Source: Chitinophaga pinensis (GTDB lineage Bacteria > Bacteroidota > Bacteroidia > Chitinophagales > Chitinophagaceae). From it: a DNA stretch of 64,000 bases. The stretch spans positions 1-64,000 of the forward strand of contig NZ_VOHS01000023.1 in the NCBI RefSeq assembly GCF_007896845.1, in the 5' to 3' direction. Positions 8,757 through 16,004 of the stretch are shown here, in pieces. A program made the translations under genes and the position numbers. Positions within the stretch are counted from its first letter, which is position 1. Every line of letters starts with the position of its first letter. Below the pieces are notes generated by a model. That model did no database searches. It was not told where the DNA came from and saw nothing but the letters and a program-made list of their open reading frames with translations.

Positions 8757-9344
8757 ATGTGTTCGGCCGGACATAAAAAAACCGAGGCCATCACTTATAC
8801 AGACAGCCAACCGGTTATACGGGTGCTATCACACTCAACTAAAATTCATTCCCCTGAGCTACAGCGGCTTAAAAGTAAACACTATAACAATGATCATGCA
8901 AAGGAAAGCATATCTATCAGTAATTTACTAAAGAAGGACAATCAAGGAAAGGAGCAGGAGCTAAAAGAAACACAGGCGGAAATAAACGAGCTATACATAG
9001 GAACACCAAACGCCCGTTCTTTACACCTTGACGATGAATTTACAGCAGAAGAATCTAAAGAGATTAAGACAGACTTGACCAGGAGGACAGAGGAGTTGGA
9101 AAAGAAGAAGACAAAGTTATTATCCACGGACGACAACTATCAGGAGTACTTATCCCAAGGCGGCGAAATCATGAAGAACATAGCCAATCGCTATGTTTCA
9201 GCTTCCCCAATTGGCAAAAAACAAATCCTTGGTTTGATCTTCGCAGAAAAGCTGATTTTTTCAGATAATAAATTTCGAACCACAGTGCCTAATGTCTTCC
9301 CCGAGTTAATTAAGCAGGCCTGGAGCGGACTTAGACGAATATAA
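8757..9344 (+). pseudogene. Large serine recombinase, C-terminal remnant
   Basis: From about residue 55 the 195-residue frame matches the C-terminal region of Bacteroidota large serine recombinases: a Lys/Glu-rich coiled coil (KGKEQELKETQAEINELYIG, then RTEELEKKKTKLL) followed by the family-typical ending NRYVSASPIGKKQILGLIFA, EKLIFSDNKFRTT and VFPELIKQAW. The catalytic resolvase domain with its Ser, the recombinase domain and the zinc ribbon are all absent. The first 50 residues do not look like any recombinase segment, so the start at 8757 is accidental. This is a stump left by loss or rearrangement of an integrative element. It cannot catalyse recombination. Confidence 0.65.
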
Positions 9345-9350
9345 ATAGCA

Positions 9351-9374
9351 AAAGGTCGGAGATGTCCGACCTTT
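9351..9374 (+). terminator. Terminator after the recombinase remnant
   Basis: AAAGGTCGGA and TCCGACCTTT form a perfect 10-bp stem with loop GATG, 7 bp beyond the remnant's stop codon, followed by TTCCGCTTTCGTGC. The right arm and the bases after it (CCGACCTTTCCGCTTT) recur at 12767-12782, suggesting shared ancestry of the two sites. Confidence 0.6.
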
Positions 9375-9495
9375 CCGCTTTCGTGCTCAATGCTGATATA
9401 AATTCGAACCAATTAATTGTGATAATTAATAAGTTATACTACAAAAGCCAGATTGACGCCTGAGTAATCCATTTGAAGTGATCGGCTTAGGAAAG

Positions 9496-10527
9496 CTAGC
9501 TCCTGATCTCTCTCCTCATGAACAGGTAATAGGACCATGCAAAACAAACGGTAGTAGCTGCGACTAATCCGCTTACCTGCGGCCATACGATCATAAGGCT
9601 TTCTTTAAAGGGTAAGGGCGCTGGCACGGCACCTGCCATGTCCTCCATACTGACGGGACCCAGGCTGCGTACGGATGGCATCAGTAGGGTGGTAGTGGCA
9701 TCTGTATAAAGCTGGCTGGGGGCTATCCGTAAAAGGTCAAGAATCATATTGTTGTATCCTATGATCTGCTCCTGTGATAACATACCTGGATCTGCCGGGA
9801 GTATGGCCCTTACCAGTAGTTTTACCAGTAGCTGATAAAATACGGTAAGAAAGATCCATATCCCAATAGCGGTTAATGCTGCCGCAGCGCCTTGTTTGAG
9901 GCGAACAGACAGCAGGATGGAAAGCGCCAGCCAGAAAGCAACATATATAATGCTGAAGAAGGTAAAAGTGAAGATTCTTAATACCTCCTGTGGTTCTATG
10001 CGTACACCGGTAAAGAGCAAACCACCACCTACCATAAGCAATATCAGGGAAGTAAAGAAAACTGTGACAACCATACCGGCGCTCATAAACTTGGAAAGTA
10101 AAAAGTTGTCCCGGTATACCGGTTGTGCCATGATCCTGACGAGCGTACCATTGCTCTGCTCTGTATTGATGGCATCAAAACCAAGGCTGATTCCGAGCAA
10201 TGGCCCAAGGAAACTTACAAATACATGGAAGGGCGGCACTACATTGTCGGTAACCGTGAGCAGTTTTAAGTAGAGAAAAGTGTGATCAGGATCGCTCAGA
10301 TTGCTGGTAGCATTGCTAATGCCGGAGAGCGAAACGTACATGGCAACTACGAAAGTGATTAAGACAAGCGACACCATAACAATGAGGCGCCAGCTACGTA
10401 TATGGTCTGCAATCTCTTTACGCACCATCACACGGAAGGGAGAAGGTACATGGGAGACGGTGTACCTGTTACTGCTACGGTTGTTCTTTAAAGAAAGTCC
10501 TTTGAAGGAAACTGGCAGGCTTTTCAT
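9496..10527 (-). CDS. ABC-2 type exporter permease
   Basis: 343 residues with six hydrophobic segments: one after VRKEIADHIRSWRLIVMVSL, then a large periplasmic loop (ISNATSNLSDPDHTF), then TM2 to TM6, ending SYYLFMRREIRS. The intracellular phrase FDAINTEQSNGTLVRIMAQP followed by YRDNFLLSKF is characteristic of NosY-like ABC-2 permeases (coupling helix region). The chosen start (MKSLPVSFKG) overlaps the ATPase gene's 3' end by 53 bp. An internal Met at 10428 is possible but would drop the conserved SPFRVMVRKE lead-in. It is the last gene of a NEW3-ATPase-permease operon and would export an unknown substrate across the inner membrane. Confidence 0.85.
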   Translation of the reverse strand: MKSLPVSFKGLSLKNNRSSNRYTVSHVPSPFRVMVRKEIADHIRSWRLIVMVSLVLITFVVAMYVSLSGISNATSNLSDPDHTFLYLKLLTVTDNVVPPFHVFVSFLGPLLGISLGFDAINTEQSNGTLVRIMAQPVYRDNFLLSKFMSAGMVVTVFFTSLILLMVGGGLLFTGVRIEPQEVLRIFTFTFFSIIYVAFWLALSILLSVRLKQGAAAALTAIGIWIFLTVFYQLLVKLLVRAILPADPGMLSQEQIIGYNNMILDLLRIAPSQLYTDATTTLLMPSVRSLGPVSMEDMAGAVPAPLPFKESLMIVWPQVSGLVAATTVCFAWSYYLFMRREIRS

Positions 10528-11497
10528 GAGTTGTATTTTCAGCTACATTGTTTTCAAAATACTTTTGATAGATATCATCCAGGCTGTAATCTTTCTGATG
10601 TACGCCGGTTATATCGCACCCATTTTCCACCAGCAGGCGTACAATGGAAGGTGTGATATCGCGGGTGCAGAAGAAGGTAAGGCAGTTGTTCTGCACTGAC
10701 ACTTCTTTCACGGCATCCAGTTCTGAAAAGATAGGCATAAGCGGCCATGGTTGTATAATGGGCCTGACAAGTGTGACGGTGGTGGAGTATCCTTCGCGGT
10801 CCAGCAAGTTTCCGGAAAGGGTATCAATATTGCCTTCCACTTCCAGTTTGCCATTTACGAAAATGCCTACCCTGTCACATATCTGCTGTACATGGTGCAG
10901 GTGATGGGAGGAGATCAATACGGTGATTCCGTGTTGCCTGCTGAGTTGTCTGATTAGTGTGAGAAATTCCCTCACCCCAGCAGGATCAATACCGAGCGTC
11001 GGCTCATCGAGGATAATGACGGCTGGTTTTTTGATTAGCACGTCTGCAAGCCCCAGGCGTTGCTTCATTCCCCGGGAAAAGGTAGATGTACTTCTATTCA
11101 TATCACCTGCAAGGCCTACCAATGCCAGCGTTTCCGTGGCTCTTGTCTTTACTTCATGCTCCGGAAGGCCATTTAAACGGCCAATGTAAAGCAGATTCTC
11201 CAGGGCGGTCATGCTATCGTAGAATCCGACACTGTCCGGCATGTAACCTACGGTACGCTTTACCGCAATTGGCTCCCGGGTAGCATTAAATCCGCACACG
11301 TATGCGGTGCCTTCTGTGGGCTCTGTGAGGCCCAGCATCATAAGGATGGTGGTGGTTTTACCGGCACCGTTAGGTCCTAATAAACCGAATATTTCGCCTC
11401 TGCGGATTGCGAGGTCGAGACCATTCACTGCTTTCTTCTTCCCATAGCATTTTGTCAACCCTTTCAGTTGTATGATAGGATCGTTCATCTGTAACAT
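10475..11497 (-). CDS. ABC transporter ATP-binding protein
   Basis: 340 residues. Walker A GPNGAGKTT, signature FSRGMKQRLGLA (a variant of LSGGQ), Walker B AVIILDEPTLGIDP and switch His in ISSHHLHHVQQI are all present, so it is a complete nucleotide-binding subunit of the ABC-2/NosF class. After the ATPase core (about residue 220) is a roughly 120-residue C-terminal extension (VTLVRPIIQPWPL, SIVRLLVENGCDI) ending in a disordered Lys-rich tail. A second Met three codons in (MNDPIIQL) is an equally good start. It pairs with the overlapping downstream permease and with the upstream NEW3 protein, a three-gene set that recurs in Bacteroidota. Confidence 0.88.
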   Translation of the reverse strand: MLQMNDPIIQLKGLTKCYGKKKAVNGLDLAIRRGEIFGLLGPNGAGKTTTILMMLGLTEPTEGTAYVCGFNATREPIAVKRTVGYMPDSVGFYDSMTALENLLYIGRLNGLPEHEVKTRATETLALVGLAGDMNRSTSTFSRGMKQRLGLADVLIKKPAVIILDEPTLGIDPAGVREFLTLIRQLSRQHGITVLISSHHLHHVQQICDRVGIFVNGKLEVEGNIDTLSGNLLDREGYSTTVTLVRPIIQPWPLMPIFSELDAVKEVSVQNNCLTFFCTRDITPSIVRLLVENGCDITGVHQKDYSLDDIYQKYFENNVAENTTHEKPASFLQRTFFKEQP

Positions 11498-11543
11498 GAT
11501 GTGTTTTTGTTGTTGTGGAAAGGTATATTTAATGGAGGTACCG

Positions 11544-12410
11544 TTATCGCCGGCCGTACTTACGTATGAGATACCAGACGAGGCCTATAGCTGCGAGTAT
11601 GACCAGAATGCCGATCCATCCTGCCAGCAATGACGTTTTTACGGTGATGCGGAAAATAGCCTGCGTGTTGCTTTCCTGGCTCCTTGCAGTGAACGTAGCG
11701 ACGTAATCGCCGGCAATAGTCTTGTCAGGCACGCTTATTTTTGCAGTGACCTCCTGTGAGGCATCCGGGTTCAGTTGCTGAATCTTTGCCGGCTCAAACG
11801 TGCATTCCCACTGGGGTGGCAGTTGAGCAGACAGCTCGAGCTGCTTTAGTGGAAGTGTGCCGGTATTCTTTACAGTGAGGTGGATATCATGGTGGACACC
11901 TGACGTAACCTCATCACTCAGACGGCCGGTAGGTGTTGTGAGCATGATGTTGTAGCTGCCTTTAACTACAGCTTCAAGCTCTATAGAAAGGGTGTCATGG
12001 AGGGATGCTGCCCGGATGGGAATCGTGTACTTTCCTGGTTTTACATTGGGAGAAGGATTCACTTCCACGGAGAGTTCCTCAGACTTTGCACCGGACATAT
12101 TAAGTGAGGTGACTAGCGTACCCTGGGCGCGAAAGCTTGCGATCCAGCCGGCGGGTACATCTGCCGAGAGTTCATAGATTAAGGGTGTAGTACCAGGATT
12201 TTTCAGGGTGGCACTATAGCGGAAGGTTTCATTTGCCGGAGCTTCGATGTTCATTAACCTTACCGTAAAATTCTCATTACCACCCGTAGCAGTGGTGTTT
12301 TTTTGTGCTTTTAAAGGTGTTTGCCCTGTGAAGATAGCGATGCATAATAAATAGGAAAAACGCGTTCCTCGTGGCTTGCGCAAGCGAATAGAGAGTGATT
12401 TTGTAAACAT
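11544..12410 (-). CDS. NEW3-domain membrane-anchored protein
   Basis: About 288 residues from ATG 12410 (MFTKSLSIRLRKPRG). The longer frame upstream is unlikely because ATG 12410 places a signal peptide (FSYLLCIAIFTGQTPLKAQ) at the N-terminus. Two Ig-like NEW3 repeats follow: RYSATLKNPGTTPLIYELSA with DVPAGWIASF, and DIHLTVKNTGTLPLKQLELS with AQLPPQWECTF. A single C-terminal TM (LLAGWIGILVILAAIGLVWYLI-like) ends RKYGRR. It is an exported protein with its bulk in the periplasm. It is first in an operon with an ABC ATPase (46 bp downstream) and permease, so it likely works as the exporter's extracytoplasmic partner. Substrate unknown. Confidence 0.8.
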   Translation of the reverse strand: MFTKSLSIRLRKPRGTRFSYLLCIAIFTGQTPLKAQKNTTATGGNENFTVRLMNIEAPANETFRYSATLKNPGTTPLIYELSADVPAGWIASFRAQGTLVTSLNMSGAKSEELSVEVNPSPNVKPGKYTIPIRAASLHDTLSIELEAVVKGSYNIMLTTPTGRLSDEVTSGVHHDIHLTVKNTGTLPLKQLELSAQLPPQWECTFEPAKIQQLNPDASQEVTAKISVPDKTIAGDYVATFTARSQESNTQAIFRITVKTSLLAGWIGILVILAAIGLVWYLIRKYGRR

Positions 12411-12809
12411 GATCCAATAACTAAAATTTATAAAATGATAGTTTTCAAAAAATGTCAGTGTAATATCGTTACCAACAATTGGATGGAACGGATGGCAATT
12501 TAAAAACATAGAGAAAAATATAGAACAGCGTAAAAAAAAATTAACAAGTTTTTAAGGTGTGGGGTTTCCAGGTGTCAGTTGCATCTTTATATAGAATCGC
12601 GATACAGACCAGCGTCAGATGATTGTAAGATAACGGCAAGGCCTGATGTTGAAGAAGACATGCGCGGAAATTAACATCCCTATTTGTTTTACTGCATCAG
12701 CTAGTAATTGTCTGGTTAAAAAGGGGCTGATATGCCAATTTATACCAATTCGGACACTTCTCCGACCTTTCCGCTTTGTGCACGGTAGCGGAATGTTTAC
12801 GATTGCGCT
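12411..12809. other. Intergenic 5' of the NEW3 operon, contains integration-site-like sequence
   Basis: About 400 bp without a gene. An A run near 12531-12540 precedes AACAAGTTTTT. At 12767-12782 CCGACCTTTCCGCTTT repeats bases downstream of the recombinase remnant (9366-9381), and 12780-12794 GTGCACGGTAGCGGA echoes 5590-5604. The group II intron begins after this point. Confidence 0.4.
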
Positions 12810-14797
12810 GTGCAAAGTCCGTGGGGTGGGGATTTTTTTTCAGATGAAACACCTCGAAATTACCCGACAGGTACTCAATCCTGTCCGACAAGGTCTAATC
12901 AACTATCGGAAGCGAGTCTTGCGTAGTCATCAGAAATGATGGCACGAAGCGTAGACAGCGACTGCCGAAGGTATGCTATTGAGCCTCGAAATGTTCCTGT
13001 ATGTCGAAGCTTTAGTTGTTCGTAAGGCTAAAGCAACATCAAACCTGCGTTATAGACGAGTGGGGACGATTCGACCGGGGTCTGAGAACATATCGAAGTC
13101 AGACTGGGGTAGTACGGGAACACAGGAGAGCCTAACGTCTCCAAACGGAAGTCGGTTCATGGGATTGACCGAACAAGAATAATCCGGGCTTATAGGGTTT
13201 GTATCGTCACCTTGTTAAGCGCTAAGAAAAGGCGATATCGGGAGGTATCCGAACCGAGAGAAATTGAAGGTAAGGAGAAGGACGAAGGCAGTCTTAGCAT
13301 CCTCATAGTACTGTTAGAAGGGTGGGAAATCAGCTCTATGAAAGCCACTTAGTAGGGAAGGGGGATGTCTGTTTACGGAACTAGCATCTTAGCAACACTA
13401 AATGTACCAGAGACATGAATGAAGTGTTAACAGTAGAGATGCAGATAGCGGCCCGGGCAAGGAAGTATCCGGGAGAAGCGCTGACTAACCTGCATGAATT
13501 TATTGATATCAGACTATTGCATAACTGCTTCGATTCCCTGAATAAGAAGGGCGCAAGCGGAGTAGATGCGGAGAAATGGACTGATTACAATAAACAAAGA
13601 AATGAGAGAATCCCCGAGTTATTGACGGCTTTTAGGAGCGGTAACTACCGTGCACCCAACATCCGGCGGGTATTTATACCAAAAGGAGATGGAAAGCTGC
13701 GTCCGTTAGGTCTTCCGACAGTGGAAGATAAGCTGTTGCAGACGGCTGTATCGCGCGTCCTGACGCCGATATATGAAGGCATATTCTATCATGAATCGTA
13801 TGGATTTAGGCCGGGCAAATCCCAACACCAGGCAGTAGAAGAACTGTCCAGAGAAGTGAGCATGAACCGGATGCGTTATATTATTGACGCAGATATGCAA
13901 AACTACTTTGGTAGCATAGATCATAGCCGCCTGCGTGAGTTCCTTAACCTAAAGATAAAAGATGGTGTGATAAGGAAAATGATAGACAAGTGGTTGAAGG
14001 CAGGTATACTTGAAAATGGTCAGGTCGTGTATCCCACGGAAGGTACTCCTCAGGGCGGTAGTATATCTCCGTTACTGAGTAACATTTACCTGCACTATGT
14101 ACTGGATATCTGGTTCAAAGATCAAATCCAGCGATTACTGAAGGATGACAGCTTTATGATCCGTTTTGCGGATGACTTTCTTCTTGGTTTTACCAACAAG
14201 GAAGATGCATTACGAGTGATGGCAGTTTTACCGAAACGATTAAGTAAATACGGACTGATCCTACATCCAGAAAAGACCAGATTAATAGATCTGGATGATG
14301 ATGGAGAAGATCATCCCCGTACTACGTTTGACTTTTTAGGTTTTACTCACTATATAACTAAAAGCCGAAATGGAAAACGTATCCTTAAGCGCAAAACAAG
14401 CAGTAAGAAACTGAACGCGGCTTTGAAGCGTCTGAGTGACTGGATCAAGTTCTATAGACACAAGCTACCTATAGCAGAACTTATAGCATCACTGAACCAG
14501 AAACTACGCGGCCACTATGCCTACTATGGTATAACATTCAATATCCGGAAGCTGCATACGTACTATAACCGGACTAAACGCTTGCTCCATAAATGGCTAA
14601 ACCATCGCGGAGGTAAGCGTGTATGGACATGGGAAAAGATAAGAATGCTAACGATGGAGTGGATACCCCTTGTAAGACCGAAGGTCTATCACAGTTATCA
14701 ATTAGCGAAACCGTAAACAGAGGAACCGTATGCGGGAAATCCGCTCGTACGGGACTGTGGGGGAGCGGGGAGGTAACGAACCGCTCTACCCGGAACC
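12810..14797 (+). mobile_element. Group II intron (boundaries approximate)
   Basis: The reverse transcriptase gene is embedded in a roughly 2-kb element with group II features. A highly structured G-rich leader occupies 12810-13414, including GGAAGTCGGTTCATGGGATT and GAGAAATTGAAGGTAAGG, typical intron domain I-IV sequence. After the gene comes a domain V-like hairpin at 14723-14755 (GAACCGTATGCGG, tetraloop GAAA, TCCGCTCGTACGG), then a domain VI-like stem at 14762-14790 with GGTAACGAACCGCTCTACCC. The proposed 5' end GTGCAAAG at 12810 fits the GTGYG-type start only loosely. The 3' end near 14797 is inferred from domain VI. Exon joining was not testable. It sits in an intergenic spot near integration-type footprints, not in a gene. 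Confidence 0.65.
13415..14716 (+). CDS. ltrA: Group II intron reverse transcriptase/maturase
   Basis: 433 residues. RT blocks: PKGDGKLRPLGLPTVEDKLLQ (fingers), then the first catalytic Asp in YIIDADMQNYFGSIDH (Asp158), EGTPQGGSISPLLSNIYLHY, and the catalytic box MIRFADDFLLGF at 251-254, FADD rather than the usual YADD. DFLGFTHY closes the RT domain. A maturase (X) domain follows (IKFYRHKLP, LRGHYAYYGIT, LHKWLNHRGGKRVWTW), ending YQLAKP. No HNH endonuclease is present, as in group IIC and related ORF classes. The enzyme helps splice the host intron and makes the DNA copy during retrohoming. Frame intact, so the intron may be active. Confidence 0.9.
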   Translation: MNEVLTVEMQIAARARKYPGEALTNLHEFIDIRLLHNCFDSLNKKGASGVDAEKWTDYNKQRNERIPELLTAFRSGNYRAPNIRRVFIPKGDGKLRPLGLPTVEDKLLQTAVSRVLTPIYEGIFYHESYGFRPGKSQHQAVEELSREVSMNRMRYIIDADMQNYFGSIDHSRLREFLNLKIKDGVIRKMIDKWLKAGILENGQVVYPTEGTPQGGSISPLLSNIYLHYVLDIWFKDQIQRLLKDDSFMIRFADDFLLGFTNKEDALRVMAVLPKRLSKYGLILHPEKTRLIDLDDDGEDHPRTTFDFLGFTHYITKSRNGKRILKRKTSSKKLNAALKRLSDWIKFYRHKLPIAELIASLNQKLRGHYAYYGITFNIRKLHTYYNRTKRLLHKWLNHRGGKRVWTWEKIRMLTMEWIPLVRPKVYHSYQLAKP

Positions 14798-14904
14798 AAA
14801 TTAAATTGATAATCAAAAACTTATCAACAAAATGCGTATTTGCTTCTAATATTTGTCATTAACAATGATCCCCTTACTCTAAATCTATTAGCGATTTCAT
14901 TTCG

Positions 14905-15450
14905 TCAATGAAATGATACCCGTTGGTCTATCTTCCAAAGATGGCTGACAACAGTATCAATTTCTCTTCCAGCTCTGAAGTGGTAATATATTTTAGTCTC
15001 AAATGTCGAATCTGTCTCATAAAAATCTGCTATCAAAGTATCTTTTATTATATAATCTGCATCACAAAAACTAGCGATCTGCATTTTGCTTATCTCATTC
15101 AATGTTCTTGTGTTAACCGTAATAATAAATCTGTCTCCACAGTGACCTCCGAAACAATTGATGTAAGCCACCGATACACTATCATTAATTTTATATACGC
15201 CAAATCCGGTTATATAAGGAGCCCGTTTGAGATATAATGAATCAAAGCTGAAATATCGGTTTAACTGTGAAATTGGAATTTCCTTTCGTTCCGCAATAAG
15301 TTGTAATATCGGAGTACTGCTATCTTCTCCTTTACTGACTGACGTAGTATATTTATTCAATAATGTGTTGGGCACTTTTTCCTTGGGGACACTGTGTCTT
15401 TGAAAGTTGCATGAACATAAGGTATATGATAAAATATAAACTAATAACAT
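14905..15450 (-). CDS. Hypothetical lipoprotein
   Basis: About 181 residues from ATG 15450 (MLLVYILSYTLCSC). That start gives a short hydrophobic leader ending in Cys, a possible lipobox (TLCSC). The upstream in-frame ATG at 15489 would put 13 polar residues before it. The rest is soluble and mixed alpha/beta: TPILQLIAERKEIPISQLN, RYFSFDSLYLKRAPYITGFG, then VAYINCFGGHCGDRFIITVN with a C-x4-C that could be a disulfide, and FETKIYYHFRAGREIDTVV. I recognise no family. It is flanked by a group II intron and tRNA-like fragments, so it may be a passenger of an old insertion. Confidence 0.5.
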   Translation of the reverse strand: MLLVYILSYTLCSCNFQRHSVPKEKVPNTLLNKYTTSVSKGEDSSTPILQLIAERKEIPISQLNRYFSFDSLYLKRAPYITGFGVYKINDSVSVAYINCFGGHCGDRFIITVNTRTLNEISKMQIASFCDADYIIKDTLIADFYETDSTFETKIYYHFRAGREIDTVVSHLWKIDQRVSFH

Positions 15451-15812
15451 TGCGCTATCATGATATCTGTCAAATACTGTCCTACTCATAAGATATTCAC
15501 TTGTAAAAAACTAAGAATTTTAATCTGATCTATGCTGTTACTAATTTTAATAGCATCTTACGTGAAGATATAGGAAGGTATTGACGTTTTTAATGTTCCT
15601 TTCCAACTCGAGTGGTTAAGGTGTCCTGAGGATTCCATGAATGGGTACGTTATATGTTTAGTATCAGTCAATACTAAATACATTGGGACAAAAGTCATGT
15701 TGCGATTTCAATAAGAGGGAATTATGTAAATACTGAATTTTGCTGAAAGGGGGGACCGGAATCGAACTTGTTTTATGCTGATTAAGAGATAGTTACAAAT
15801 TGGATCAGTAAT
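15451..15812. other. Intergenic with tRNA-like fragments
   Basis: No gene. Two pieces look like parts of tRNAs: CTCGAGTGGTTAAGGTGTCC at about 15607-15626 (a D-arm-like string of class II tRNAs) and GGGGACCGGAATCGAACTTG at about 15751-15770 (minus-strand T-arm-like). Neither folds into a complete cloverleaf. They may be duplicated ends left by integration at tRNA genes. Confidence 0.35.
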
Positions 15813-15861
15813 CACAAAAATAGTAAGACCCGCTCTAAGAGCGGGTCTTACTATTTTTGTG
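15813..15861 (-). terminator. Perfect 24-bp-arm palindromic terminator after tRNA-Leu
   Basis: CACAAAAATAGTAAGACCCG and its continuation are exactly mirrored around A15837, giving 24 paired positions before loop relaxation (central TCTAAGA). A5 on one side and T5 on the other make it a bidirectional terminator. It begins at the last base of the minus-strand tRNA, so it ends that transcript and also blocks read-through from the left. Confidence 0.7.
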
Positions 15862-15943
15862 CCCAGAACTGGATTCGAACCAGCACACCCTTGCGAGCGC
15901 TGCGACCTGAACACAGTGCGTCTACCAATTTCGCCATCTGGGC
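15861..15943 (-). tRNA. tRNA-Leu (anticodon CAG)
   Basis: On the minus strand the gene reads GCCCAGA (acceptor 5'), a D-arm containing GGCGAAATTGGTAGACGC, an anticodon arm CTGTG-TTCAGGT-CGCAG with anticodon CAG, a class II long variable arm, a T arm CTGG-TTCGAAT-CCAG, and acceptor 3' TCTGGGC pairing fully with the 5' strand. CCA is not encoded (T-G follows). The long variable arm and GG in the D-loop fit leucine tRNA. Confidence 0.93.
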
Positions 15944-16004
15944 AACTGATTTCCGTGTCAGGGAGTGCAAATGTAGAAACTTTTTTAAAACCAACAAATT
16001 TTTT

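Noticed and set aside
13415..14716. Retron or other defence-associated reverse transcriptase
   Set aside because: The maturase domain and the domain V/VI-like RNA after it point to a group II intron; no msr/msd or effector gene is adjacent.
15708..15914. A 68-codon minus-strand open frame with a GCAGSNPVLGT phrase
   Set aside because: It overlaps the tRNA-Leu and its terminator; such frames arise from reading through a tRNA T-arm and are not genes.
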